A stretch of 32,087 nt of DNA from PWPR01 sp046542315 (lineage in GTDB: Bacteria; Bacillota; UBA994; PWPR01): the NCBI GenBank assembly GCA_046542315.1, contig JBKHBO010000017.1, positions 1 through 32,087 of the forward strand, given 5' to 3'. The notes beneath the pieces were generated by a model. It saw only the letters and a program-made list of their open reading frames with translations. It was not told where the DNA came from and did no database searches. This document shows, one piece after another, positions 6,283 through 14,296 of this stretch. The translations under genes and the position numbers were made by a program. Position 1 is the stretch's first letter, and each line of letters begins with the position of its first letter.

Positions 6283-8028
6283 CTAATCAAATTGATTGAT
6301 TTCATATAAAAACATAGCAGCTTCACCTAAAGAAAGTTTATCAGTATTGTCTATTTGACTAAATATTTGATTTTTTTTAAGCAAGTCTGTTACATCAGTT
6401 TCTAAATAAAACATATTGAGCAGCATCTCTTTATTTAAATATCCTTCAAAATCATCTTCAATAACAGGCAAATTCCATTTTAGTTCATGATTCAAAAAAT
6501 TATACATTTCAAAAAAGGTAAAAGCTCTAATTGACTCATCTAATTTGTAATCATTATCATATCTTCCTTGAACTAATCCATAATGTCTTAAAAGTTTTAG
6601 CCCTTCGTAATGTGGATGGTTTGTAATTTTAGCAGGGTAATCAAAGTCTGGCAGATATGCGCCATAGTTAATTAATTCCTTTTGCGCTGTATCAATCAAA
6701 TTCTCATTTTCAAGAAAATCGCTTATAGTGATATTATTTTCAAGTAAATTACTTACAATTTGACCAACACCCTCTGCTACACACATACCAACAGGTACAA
6801 CTCTGGTGCTACCATGGGCTAGTGAATCATACCCAGCACTTCGACTTACGATAAAAATATTTTCAACTTCTTTTGGTATAGTAGCTCTTAAAGGAATAGA
6901 GTAGATAGCGGGGTTACCGATAATAATTACGTTTTCTCCAGGAGAAGTCCCTTGCAAATCAACTGGATAAGAGCCTAAAGCAATTTTGTCTTCAAAATCT
7001 CTATGTTCTAAAACATCATCAATAGTAACTTTATAAAGTGTTTCGAAATGCCTTGATTCTCTCACATATAGCTCAGGAGCTACATTTAGTAAAGTTGCAT
7101 TTTCCATGCCTGGGATATTATCTTGAAGGAATGGAATTATATAGTTTAGCTCATCCAAAGCTATATCCTTAGCTTTGTTTAATGATTTAGAATCTAATGG
7201 ATCAATAGAAAAAATCTGCAAAGCATTTATCATAACACAACCATCTGTTTGCCTGGCAATATTAAGTCCTCTCATTTGCACATTGCTATTTTTGGGATTA
7301 TACGTTTCATAAAGCTCTGGAAAGCCCCACGCAGTACTATGAGTTGATCCTGTATTAATGTCATCATCATTGGCTAAATAACTTCTAATCTTTTGCCAAT
7401 GATCACTTTTAATACCACCTAATTTAAAAACTTGTGTTACCGCCATACCATGAGCTGGTCCGCCAATATCTTCTTGGCCTAAGGTAAACTTTGCTCCGCT
7501 TAAAGCGGCAATATCGCCGTCCTGAGTGGCATCAATTACGTAGGTTGCAAGATTATTTTTTTTGACATCTTCTTTTGCCGATCTAATGCCAATAACTTTG
7601 TTTCCATCCATAATAGGTTCTATTAAGTCATTTGATAATGATAATTTTATTAAATCTTCTTTCTCAATCATTTCACTAAAAACTCTTTCAGCTGTTTGTA
7701 CATCGAAGGAAACACCTTCTATTTGTTGATAAAATGATTCAAAAATTCCTCTAGTCAGCAGCTCATTTTCTGGACTATAATTCATATCAAGAAAGTTTAA
7801 CCAACCTAAAGTAAATAACCCACCTATAGAATCTCTTTTATCAATGAGTAATGTTTTAAAGCCATTCCTTGAAGTTGATATTGCAGCAGCTATTCCTTCA
7901 GGATCTGTGCCCACTACTATTACATCGTAGTTCTGTTTTTCTATATTTTTCTCTGTATTATCACATCCGCTAAATAAAGAAATGCTAATTATAACTAATA
8001 ACATAATTATTATGTAGAATTTTTTCAT
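6283..8028 (-). CDS. Exported FAD-dependent oxidoreductase lipoprotein with SLH-like tail
   Basis: The 581-residue protein begins with a lipoprotein signal peptide (hydrophobic 5-19, lipobox LFSGC with C22), so it is probably anchored outside the membrane. Residues 34-60 form a Rossmann dinucleotide-binding start (DVIVVGTDPEGIAAAI, then LLIDKRDSIGG), in the style of the FAD_oxidored family. The middle glycine of GxGxxG is Asp (GTDPEG). YVIDATQDGDIAALSGA near 165-180 and the SAGYDSLAHGSTRVVP segment fit that family. The last 110 residues hold SLH-like stretches (about 470-515, LLRHYGLVQGRYDNDYKLDE; and 545-581 ending LSLGEAAMFLYEI). No twin-arginine motif is seen, so how FAD is loaded is unclear. 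Substrate unknown. Start ATG at 8028 follows GAGGGG. Confidence 0.85.
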   Translation of the reverse strand: MKKFYIIIMLLVIISISLFSGCDNTEKNIEKQNYDVIVVGTDPEGIAAAISTSRNGFKTLLIDKRDSIGGLFTLGWLNFLDMNYSPENELLTRGIFESFYQQIEGVSFDVQTAERVFSEMIEKEDLIKLSLSNDLIEPIMDGNKVIGIRSAKEDVKKNNLATYVIDATQDGDIAALSGAKFTLGQEDIGGPAHGMAVTQVFKLGGIKSDHWQKIRSYLANDDDINTGSTHSTAWGFPELYETYNPKNSNVQMRGLNIARQTDGCVMINALQIFSIDPLDSKSLNKAKDIALDELNYIIPFLQDNIPGMENATLLNVAPELYVRESRHFETLYKVTIDDVLEHRDFEDKIALGSYPVDLQGTSPGENVIIIGNPAIYSIPLRATIPKEVENIFIVSRSAGYDSLAHGSTRVVPVGMCVAEGVGQIVSNLLENNITISDFLENENLIDTAQKELINYGAYLPDFDYPAKITNHPHYEGLKLLRHYGLVQGRYDNDYKLDESIRAFTFFEMYNFLNHELKWNLPVIEDDFEGYLNKEMLLNMFYLETDVTDLLKKNQIFSQIDNTDKLSLGEAAMFLYEINQFD

Positions 8029-8053
8029 AAGAACCCCTCAACAATTTTTATTT

Positions 8054-8059
8054 AGTATA
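8054..8059 (-). promoter_or_regulatory. Extended -10 box for the FAD lipoprotein gene
   Basis: On the minus strand, TGG-TATACT forms an extended -10 element about 25 bases before the start codon. No good -35 box lies 17 bases upstream, as is acceptable for extended -10 promoters. Divergent from the threonine dehydrogenase gene. Confidence 0.5.
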
Positions 8060-8110
8060 CCATAAAAGTAATATTTTTGTTTTCTTGTTTAAGTATTATT
8101 AATTTTATTG

Positions 8111-8116
8111 TACAAT
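8111..8116 (+). promoter_or_regulatory. Candidate -10 box for the threonine dehydrogenase gene
   Basis: TACAAT lies about 40 bases upstream of the ATG at 8155. A TTGTTT (8085-8090) is present, but 20 bases away, so the -35 assignment is weak. Confidence 0.4.
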
Positions 8117-8154
8117 ATGCATGACATAAAATACTGTAAGAGGAGTGTGTTGAT

Positions 8155-9108
8155 ATGAAGAAAATCCTAATTACTGGTGCTCTTGGGCAAATAGGCTCAG
8201 AATTAGCATTGAAAATGCGTAAGATATACGGTGATAATAATGTAATTGTAAGTGATTTAAAAGCTGATGGACCAGAAGAGATAGTGAAGGGTGGCCCATT
8301 TGAAGTTATAAATGTTACAGATGCAGATAAGATTGCTAGTGTAGTAAAAAAATATGACATTGATCATATAGTTCACCTAGCAGCTTTACTATCTGCAGTA
8401 GCTGAAGATAAACCGAATTTAGCTTGGGATGTTAATATGGGTGGTTTATATAATTGTTTGGAAGTATGTAGAGAATTTGGTGCTAGTATGTTTACACCTA
8501 GTTCTATCGCTGCATTTGGACCTAGCACACCACCAGATAATACGCCTCAAGACACTATTCAAAGACCTACTACAATGTATGGTGTAACAAAAGTCTCTGG
8601 AGAATTATTGTGTGACTATTATGCTAAAAGATTTGGTGTTGACGTTAGAGGTGTCAGATACCCAGGACTAATATCTTATAAAACTTTACCAGGCGGAGGA
8701 ACAACAGATTACGCAGTCCATATCTTTTATGATGCAATTACAAAAGGAGAATACACTAGTTTTATAGATAAAGGTACCAAAATGGATATGATGTATATGC
8801 CAGATGCTTTAGATGCAATTATTCAATTATCAGAAGCTGATGAAAACAAACTGATTCATAGAAATGCATTTAACGTTACTGCTATGAGCTTTGCACCTGA
8901 AGACCTTGAAGAAGAGATTAAAAAACATATACCAAGTTTTAAAATGAAATATGATGTGGATAGAACTCGACAATCTATTGCAGATTCATGGCCAAATTCT
9001 TTAGATGATAGTGCTGCTAAAAAAGAATGGGGTTGGAATCCAAAATATGATTTAGAACTTATGACTAAAGACATGATTGAGAAACTATCAGAAAAACTAA
9101 AGAAATAA
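8155..9108 (+). CDS. tdh: L-threonine 3-dehydrogenase, SDR (epimerase-like) type
   Basis: The 317-residue NAD-dependent enzyme belongs to the extended short-chain dehydrogenase/epimerase fold. It shows GALGQIG at 8-14 (NAD-binding), SS at 116-117 and Y142-x3-K146 (catalytic), plus VRYPGLISY and TKMDMMYMPDAL, which match the SDR-type threonine dehydrogenases (non-metal, unlike E. coli Tdh) rather than sugar epimerases. It would oxidise L-threonine to 2-amino-3-ketobutyrate for glycine formation or threonine catabolism. The partner 2-amino-3-ketobutyrate CoA ligase (kbl) is not in this window. ATG at 8155 follows AGAGGAG. A strong terminator follows at once, and the M20 amidohydrolase gene lies beyond it. 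The alternative is an uncharacterised NAD-dependent epimerase, but I favour threonine dehydrogenase. Confidence 0.85.
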   Translation: MKKILITGALGQIGSELALKMRKIYGDNNVIVSDLKADGPEEIVKGGPFEVINVTDADKIASVVKKYDIDHIVHLAALLSAVAEDKPNLAWDVNMGGLYNCLEVCREFGASMFTPSSIAAFGPSTPPDNTPQDTIQRPTTMYGVTKVSGELLCDYYAKRFGVDVRGVRYPGLISYKTLPGGGTTDYAVHIFYDAITKGEYTSFIDKGTKMDMMYMPDALDAIIQLSEADENKLIHRNAFNVTAMSFAPEDLEEEIKKHIPSFKMKYDVDRTRQSIADSWPNSLDDSAAKKEWGWNPKYDLELMTKDMIEKLSEKLKK

Positions 9109-9111
9109 AGC

Positions 9112-9138
9112 AAAAAGGGAGTTTTTACTCCCTTTTTT
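9112..9138 (+). terminator. Intrinsic terminator after the threonine dehydrogenase gene
   Basis: AAAAAGGGAGT (9112-9122) pairs perfectly with ACTCCCTTTTT (9127-9137) around a TTTT loop, ending in a T run. The next gene's SD begins only nine bases later, and no promoter is visible between, so the M20 gene probably depends on readthrough. Confidence 0.85.
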
Positions 9139-9159
9139 AAACTATTGAGGAGGATAATT

Positions 9160-10323
9160 TTGAAGATTAATTTTGAAAGATTAAAAAACAATGTTTTAGA
9201 GCTTGCTGAAATTGGCAAAGATCCGGTTAAGGGTGTTACAAGGAAAGGATTCTCAAATGAAGAAAAAGAAGCTCAAAACTGGTTAAAAGAGAAACTTGAC
9301 GCGCTTGGTCTATCAAATGAATTTGATCCAGTAGGAAACTTAATTGCATATTATCCAGGAAGTAGTGAAAAAGATATCATAATAGGATCGCATTTAGATA
9401 CTGTTCCTCAAGGGGGTATTTACGATGGTGCTCTGGGAGTGTTGTCTGGGCTTGAAGTGATAGCAACTCTTAAAGAGAATGCTATAAAGCTCCCATATGG
9501 AATTAGATTAGTATCTTTCGTAGCCGAAGAAGGTAGTAAAGCGGGGGGTACATTTGGAAGCAGATGTGTTGCTGGACAAATGAGTGATATTGATGATAAT
9601 ATATTGCAAATGGTTAATTTAACTAATCAAAGTATTGAAGAGTCTGTTTTTGATAGAAGTAAAATTAAATGCTACCTCGAACTACACATTGAACAAGGCG
9701 GGATATTAGAATCTGAAGAGATTAATGTAGGGGTTGTTACTGGAATTGTTGGAATTCAAAGGTTTGTTGTTAATGTAAGTGGGAAATCTAATCATGCAGG
9801 AACAACTCCAATGGATTTACGAGATGATGCACTCCTAAAAGCAACTTATCTTATACAAGCTTTTTATGATCAAATTGATAAAAGAAGTAAAGAAATAGTA
9901 GGAACAATTGGCACTTTAGAGGTGTCCCCAGGCGCAGTAAATGTTATACCTGGTGAAGTAGAGTTTGTGATAGAGATGAGAGGCATGGATTTTTCATTAA
10001 CTGATGAAGTTATTGAAAATCTTAAAACAGATTACTTAGAACCAGAGTTTAAATTTAAAGAAATTACAAGAAAAGATGGTGTTTATTTAAATAAAAGCAT
10101 AATAGAGATAATTAAACATTCTTGTGAGGACTTAGACTATAGTTATAAATTAATGCAAAGCGGAGCAGGTCATGATGCTAATTCCATGGCAAAGATTATA
10201 CCTACAGGCATGATATTTGTGCCTAGCATAGGAGGTATCAGCCACTCTTATGAAGAATATAGTAAGTGGGAAGATATAGAAAAGGCTGCAAATGTTTTAT
10301 TAACAACAGTGTTGAAAATTTAG
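9160..10323 (+). CDS. M20-family Zn-dependent amidohydrolase (allantoate/N-carbamoyl-amino-acid type)
   Basis: With TTG at 9160 the protein has 387 residues. The longer frame from TTG at 9145 is rejected because the SD GAGGAGG (9147-9153) lies inside it. It has the metal-site pattern of this peptidase-M20 branch: GSHLDTVPQGGIYDGALG at 76-93 (H78, D89), EE at 123-124, H176 in ELHIEQG, and H362 in GISHS near the end. The dimerisation domain occupies roughly 190-300 (SGKSNHAGTTPMDLRDDA). These enzymes hydrolyse N-carbamoyl amino acids, ureidoglycolate-like compounds or allantoate; no purine or pyrimidine catabolic genes are adjacent, so the substrate cannot be fixed. It follows the threonine dehydrogenase gene and precedes lemA by 17 bases. 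Confidence 0.9.
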   Translation: MKINFERLKNNVLELAEIGKDPVKGVTRKGFSNEEKEAQNWLKEKLDALGLSNEFDPVGNLIAYYPGSSEKDIIIGSHLDTVPQGGIYDGALGVLSGLEVIATLKENAIKLPYGIRLVSFVAEEGSKAGGTFGSRCVAGQMSDIDDNILQMVNLTNQSIEESVFDRSKIKCYLELHIEQGGILESEEINVGVVTGIVGIQRFVVNVSGKSNHAGTTPMDLRDDALLKATYLIQAFYDQIDKRSKEIVGTIGTLEVSPGAVNVIPGEVEFVIEMRGMDFSLTDEVIENLKTDYLEPEFKFKEITRKDGVYLNKSIIEIIKHSCEDLDYSYKLMQSGAGHDANSMAKIIPTGMIFVPSIGGISHSYEEYSKWEDIEKAANVLLTTVLKI

Positions 10324-10340
10324 AATTGGAGGTTTAGGAA

Positions 10341-10892
10341 ATGGCAATTTATATTGGTTTAGGAATTATAGCACTTATAGTTCTTTTCTTTGTAACCAGT
10401 TATAACAGCTTTGTAAGATTTCGTCAAAGAATCAGAGAAGCATTCTCTACAATGGATGTTTACCTAAAACAGAGGTATGACCTTATACCTAACTTAGTTG
10501 AAACAGTAAAGGGTTATGCCAGTCATGAAAAAGAAACTTTTGAAAGAGTAGTAAAAGCAAGAAACAGAGCCATGCAGGCTCAAAGTATTGATGAAGTTAG
10601 AGAAAGTAATAACATGCTTACTGAAGGATTAAGACAATTATTTGCATTATCTGAAAGTTACCCAGAATTAAAAGCAAATACAAATTTTTTAGATTTGCAG
10701 ACACAATTAGCAAGAGTTGAAGGTGAAATAGCTCAGTCTAGAAAGTATTATAATGCAGTAGTAAGAGAATACAATACTAGAAGAGAAGTGTTCCCACATG
10801 TATTAATTGCTAGTTTGTTTAATTTCTACCAAGAGCCTTATTTCGAAGTAGAAGATTCGTCTCAAAGGGAAAATGTAAGGGTAAGTTTCTAA
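10341..10892 (+). CDS. lemA: LemA family protein
   Basis: The 183-residue protein has one N-terminal membrane segment (about 3-20) followed by the helical LemA domain: YNSFVRFRQRIREAFSTMDV, then LKQRYDLIPNLVETVKGYASHE, KARNRAM, and VREYNT. LemA proteins are widely conserved, and their biochemical role is still unclear. The next gene, two bases after the stop, encodes a DUF2207 membrane protein; this pairing recurs in many bacteria and suggests a shared envelope function. ATG at 10341 follows TTGGAGG. The C-terminus ends in a short acidic, polar tail. Confidence 0.95.
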   Translation: MAIYIGLGIIALIVLFFVTSYNSFVRFRQRIREAFSTMDVYLKQRYDLIPNLVETVKGYASHEKETFERVVKARNRAMQAQSIDEVRESNNMLTEGLRQLFALSESYPELKANTNFLDLQTQLARVEGEIAQSRKYYNAVVREYNTRREVFPHVLIASLFNFYQEPYFEVEDSSQRENVRVSF

Positions 10893-10894
10893 TT

Positions 10895-12811
10895 ATGAAA
10901 AGGCTTGTAGGTTTATTTTTAATTACGCTCACTATATTTAGCTTATCTGTCATACCTGCTTATGGTCAGGAAGCTTTTTATATTGATAATTATGATGTTG
11001 AAATACAAGTCTTTGAAGATAACACATACAGTGTTAATGAAAAGATTGATGTATTTTTTACTGATAGCAGAAGAGGTATATATAGAACTATTCCTTTGTA
11101 CAGTTCTGAAAGTGACGCAAGAGTCGATGGCATAAAAGTAAAAAATGACCCTTATGCAATTTCTTATGATGCTAGTTCTGTTGAAATTCGTATAGGAGAC
11201 CCTGACATATATATTACAGGGCAAAAAACCTATGAGATATCATATAATTTCAAAATAGGTGAAGATGGAATACCAAGTTATGATGAGTTTTATTATAATT
11301 TGATTGGTGATCAATGGGATACATACATTAACAATGCATCCTTTACAATAGAAATGCCAAAAGAATTTGATGAATCTAATTTAAGTTTTCAAGCAGGGAA
11401 ATTTAATCAGACAGATGATACAAACTCAGTTGACTGGAATGTAGAAGGTAAGACTATATATGCAGAAACTAACAGAAAGCTAAGCAATTATGAAGCTGTA
11501 ACAATTGTTTTAGTGTTACCTGAAGGATACTATTCAGAAGCTAAGCCACTAAATGCAGGCATCAATAATTATAGATATTTTATGTATGGATTAGCTATAC
11601 TGTTGTCCTTATTAACTTTTTTCTTATGGTTAAGAAATGGTAAAGATGATAAATTAGTTGCTCCTATACAGTTCTATCCTCCGAAAGACTTAACACCAGC
11701 AGAAGTAGGATACCTTATTGATGAGACTGTAGACCCAAAAGATGTGACATCTTTAATAATTTATTGGGCCTCAAAGGGCTATCTAAACATTGTAGAAGAT
11801 GAGCCTGAGGATGTTACTTTCTTAGGCAAAATTAAAAATAAGCTAAGTAAGCCTAAGTTTACACTTGTAAAGTTAAGAGATCTTGATAGTGATGCAAAAG
11901 ATTTTGAGAGAATAATGTTTGAAGATCTCTTTGAAGTTTATGGTGATGGCCAAAGAGTGACTACAGATGATTTAAAGCAAACATTCCATGTGACAATGAG
12001 TGTTGTAATTTCGAGAGTGACTGCTCATTTTCATCTTGACGAAAAACGATTGTATACCAAGAAAAGTATTAGATTTAAATATCTAACTCATTTCTTATCA
12101 ATAATACCAACTTTTGTTTTTTTAACAGCTGTTTTTAGTTATGAATTCTATTCTTTGACTTTTGGACTGATTATTGCACTTCTAAGCAGCATATTCTTGA
12201 CAGTGCCGATGGGTCTCTTGTTAAGATTTTTTGACAAAAATAAGCATATGCGCTCATTAAAGTTGATTTTACCAGCTTTGGGTGTGTTTGTTTTAGCTGT
12301 GCCATTTATTTTTGTAGGAGTTTTAATTATAGGCGCAATGATCATCAATTTAGCTGATATTATCTTTATCGTTTTTTCCATACTATTCATGAATTTAATA
12401 GGAATTATTATGCCAAAAAGAAGCGAGTATGGCGAGAAAGTAATGAATGAAGTTTTAGGATTTAGAACATTCATTTTAACTGCAGAAAAGGATAGATTAG
12501 AAAGATTGATTAGTGAAAACTCTACATACTATTATGATGTTTTAGCTTATGCAATAGTTCTGAATGTCTCAGATAAATGGGCTGATAAGTTTAGAGATAT
12601 TACAATAGAGCCACCAGATTGGTATGTATCTTCTATGTATTATAGAGCTGGATTTAGTGCAGCAATGTTCAATCAGCATTTCACTGAAAGTTTTAGTACA
12701 CTTCAAGACACTATGGCTTCAAAACCACCATCTCAAAGAGGAGGAGGTTCAAGTTTTGGTGGAGGATCTGCTGGCGGTGGAGCTGGCGGAGGAGGAGGCG
12801 GAAGCTGGTAG
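10895..12811 (+). CDS. DUF2207 family membrane protein
   Basis: The 638-residue protein has a signal peptide (1-24, ending AYG before QEAF) and an N-terminal external beta-rich DUF2207 region (YDVEIQVFEDNTYSVNEKID and RRGIYRTIPL). One transmembrane helix (about 228-246) is followed by a cytosolic winged-helix-like stretch (LTPAEVGYLID, DVTSLIIYWASKGYLNI). Two hydrophobic clusters (about 395-445 and 452-505) hold further helices. The C-terminal 24 residues are almost all Gly and Ser and end GGGGSW, typical of this family. ATG at 10895 is two bases after the lemA stop with only a weak SD, so coupling is likely. Function unknown beyond a presumed envelope role with LemA. Confidence 0.92.
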   Translation: MKRLVGLFLITLTIFSLSVIPAYGQEAFYIDNYDVEIQVFEDNTYSVNEKIDVFFTDSRRGIYRTIPLYSSESDARVDGIKVKNDPYAISYDASSVEIRIGDPDIYITGQKTYEISYNFKIGEDGIPSYDEFYYNLIGDQWDTYINNASFTIEMPKEFDESNLSFQAGKFNQTDDTNSVDWNVEGKTIYAETNRKLSNYEAVTIVLVLPEGYYSEAKPLNAGINNYRYFMYGLAILLSLLTFFLWLRNGKDDKLVAPIQFYPPKDLTPAEVGYLIDETVDPKDVTSLIIYWASKGYLNIVEDEPEDVTFLGKIKNKLSKPKFTLVKLRDLDSDAKDFERIMFEDLFEVYGDGQRVTTDDLKQTFHVTMSVVISRVTAHFHLDEKRLYTKKSIRFKYLTHFLSIIPTFVFLTAVFSYEFYSLTFGLIIALLSSIFLTVPMGLLLRFFDKNKHMRSLKLILPALGVFVLAVPFIFVGVLIIGAMIINLADIIFIVFSILFMNLIGIIMPKRSEYGEKVMNEVLGFRTFILTAEKDRLERLISENSTYYYDVLAYAIVLNVSDKWADKFRDITIEPPDWYVSSMYYRAGFSAAMFNQHFTESFSTLQDTMASKPPSQRGGGSSFGGGSAGGGAGGGGGGSW

Positions 12812-12838
12812 ACAATCCGCTTGCTTTATGGTAAAGTA

Positions 12839-12859
12839 CTCCACAGTAAATTAGTGGAG
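12839..12859 (+). promoter_or_regulatory. Hairpin that buries the SD of the queuosine-precursor transporter gene
   Basis: CTCCAC (12839-12844) pairs with GTGGAG (12854-12859) around a 9-base loop. The 3' arm contains the GGAG SD (12856-12859) for ATG at 12868. A smaller hairpin CTTTA-TGG-TAAAG lies directly upstream. The structure could limit translation. It does not match the preQ1-I riboswitch pattern that I can recall, so a ligand-sensing role is only a possibility. Confidence 0.45.
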
Positions 12860-12867
12860 AGATGTTT

Positions 12868-13539
12868 ATGAATACAATTGTTCTTTGGTTAATATTAATG
12901 CTAGTAAATTTTTTAGCGATACTATTGTTTTATAAGTTGTTTGATGATGTAGGGCTTTATTCGTGGATAGCTATTTCTGCGATAATAGCGAATATCCAAG
13001 TACTAAAAACTATTGAATTATTTGGTTTTGTTGTGACTTTAGGAAATATTATATATGGCACTTCCTTCTTAGCAACCGACATTTTATCTGAAGTTTATGG
13101 TAAAGAAAAGGCAAAAAAGGGAGTTTATATAGGATTATTGACTTTAGTTAGTATGACCCTAATTATGCAGTTAAGCTTAATGTTTATACCTCATGAATCT
13201 GATTTTGCACAGGGAGCTTTACAAACAATCTTTGGTATAATGCCTAGGATTGCTTTTGCTAGTTTTGTTGCATACTTTATTAGCCAATTGCATGATGTTT
13301 GGGCATTTGATTACTGGAAAGGAAAACTTCCTGAGAGGAAATACTTATGGCTCAGAAATAATTTGAGCACATTAGTTAGCCAATTGATTGACTCAGTTGT
13401 GTTCACTGGCATTGCTTTCTATGGAGTTTTTGAGTTCAATGTTTTTCTACAGATACTGATTTCAACATACGTCTTAAAATTAGTAGTTGCATTAATGGAT
13501 ACTCCTTTTGTGTATATTGCAACTAAAATTAAAAACTAA
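12868..13539 (+). CDS. yhhQ: Queuosine precursor transporter (VUT/YhhQ family)
   Basis: The 223-residue polytopic protein is predicted to import preQ0/preQ1-type queuosine precursors across the membrane. Family marks are the long series of hydrophobic helices, FLATDILSEVYGKEKAKKGV near 67-86, RIAFASFVAYFISQLHDVWAF near 130-148, and WLRNNLSTLVSQLIDSVVFT near 163-182. ATG at 12868 is chosen because GGAG at 12856-12859 lies eight bases before it; the in-frame ATG at 12862 is only two bases away. The SD sits in a hairpin. It follows the DUF2207 gene by 56 bases and is closed by a terminator. No queuosine biosynthesis genes adjoin it, which fits salvage from outside. A short QueG-like protein is encoded 10 kb away. 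Confidence 0.88.
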   Translation: MNTIVLWLILMLVNFLAILLFYKLFDDVGLYSWIAISAIIANIQVLKTIELFGFVVTLGNIIYGTSFLATDILSEVYGKEKAKKGVYIGLLTLVSMTLIMQLSLMFIPHESDFAQGALQTIFGIMPRIAFASFVAYFISQLHDVWAFDYWKGKLPERKYLWLRNNLSTLVSQLIDSVVFTGIAFYGVFEFNVFLQILISTYVLKLVVALMDTPFVYIATKIKN

Positions 13540-13542
13540 GAA

Positions 13543-13566
13543 ATCCCTTGCAGATCTGCAAGGGAT
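13543..13566. terminator. Bidirectional terminator (24-bp perfect palindrome)
   Basis: ATCCCTTGCAGA and TCTGCAAGGGAT form a perfect palindrome, followed on the plus strand by CTTTTT and on the minus strand by TTTCTTAGTTTTT. It ends both the transporter gene and the convergent yedF. Confidence 0.85.
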
Positions 13567-13570
13567 CTTT

Positions 13571-14173
13571 TTATATAGTTATTAAATTGTCCGAGCTCAT
13601 CATCACTTCAGTAGCTGTGTACATATTTGTGATTTCTCCAATTACTAACTCTTCTTCTTTGTTTAAATAATTAAGACAAGTTCCACAAGTCAAAATTTCA
13701 CATCCCTTTGTCTCCAAATCTCTTAAAGAATCTAAGATTTTTGAGTCTTTAAGTGTTAGCTTAGCACCACTATTCATAAAAATAATAGTTTTTGGAAGAG
13801 TATTGACTTCTGTCAAAGAATAGAAAAAACTATTTACTAAAATACTGCCTAGCTTCTCATCTCCCCTTCCAAAATATTCTGAAGAGCATAAAATCACAAT
13901 ATTTTTTCCTTTATCAAATTCTTCTCCTACCACAATCGGTTCAGGCAAGGTGTTTTTATCTTCATTTTTTGTAATTTTAATTTCAAATGAATCAGTTTTA
14001 GTTTCTGTAATTACTGAATATGCTAAACTTTTAGCGAGTTTTTCCACATTTTTTTTAGCAACTTCGTTATCTACAATTGTAATAACTCCACCAACTTTAT
14101 CATTTTCTAATGCTTTCTTAGTTAAGATTACTGGATTAGGACAATCAAGACCTTGAGCATCTATTATTTTCAT
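13571..14173 (-). CDS. yedF: Sulfurtransferase-like selenium metabolism protein YedF
   Basis: The 200-residue protein has an N-terminal TusA-like domain (1-70) with DAQGLDCPNPV, where C11 is the persulfide/selenide-carrying cysteine of the CPxP motif. A C-terminal DsrE-like domain (about 92-200) contains SEYFGRGDEKLGSILVNSF, IIFMNSGAKL and C163-G-T-C166. This two-domain arrangement is typical of YedF, which in other genomes co-occurs with selenium-utilisation genes; its reaction is not established. Start ATG at 14173 follows AGGAGG by five bases; a longer frame to 14209 begins upstream of this SD and is rejected. It has its own promoter, and no selD or selA lies in the window. Confidence 0.9.
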   Translation of the reverse strand: MKIIDAQGLDCPNPVILTKKALENDKVGGVITIVDNEVAKKNVEKLAKSLAYSVITETKTDSFEIKITKNEDKNTLPEPIVVGEEFDKGKNIVILCSSEYFGRGDEKLGSILVNSFFYSLTEVNTLPKTIIFMNSGAKLTLKDSKILDSLRDLETKGCEILTCGTCLNYLNKEEELVIGEITNMYTATEVMMSSDNLITI

Positions 14174-14207
14174 AATTACCTCCTGATAAAATTTAATTAT
14201 TGTATAC

Positions 14208-14236
14208 ATTATAAAAATTTATTGCTTGTAATGCAA
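14208..14236 (-). promoter_or_regulatory. Promoter of yedF
   Basis: On the minus strand, TTGCAT (14236-14231), exactly 17 bases, then TATAAT (14213-14208). The ATG of yedF lies 34 bases downstream of the -10 box. Confidence 0.75.
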
Positions 14237-14296
14237 ACTTTATTAACTTGCAAAACTATATATGTGTTAAAATTAAGCATATGAGGAGTGGTGAAA

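Noticed and set aside
8052..8360. Minus-strand open frame across the divergent promoter and the start of the threonine dehydrogenase gene
   Set aside because: It overlaps a well-supported plus-strand gene and the promoter region, has no SD support, and its peptide is low-complexity Ser/Thr/Ile as expected of an antisense shadow.
9145..9159. Upstream TTG start for the M20 gene
   Set aside because: The SD GAGGAGG would lie inside the coding sequence; TTG at 9160 has the right spacing.
8856..9218. Minus-strand open frame across the terminator and M20 start
   Set aside because: Runs antisense to two real genes and through an intrinsic terminator.
12624..12854. Plus-strand open frame over the end of the DUF2207 gene
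   Set aside because: Frame-shifted reading of the Gly-rich tail; it gives Glu/Val repeats with no family resemblance.
12818..12868. preQ1-I riboswitch before the queuosine-precursor transporter gene
   Set aside because: The leader lacks the C-rich loop and A-rich tail arrangement of that aptamer; it is kept only as an SD-sequestering hairpin.
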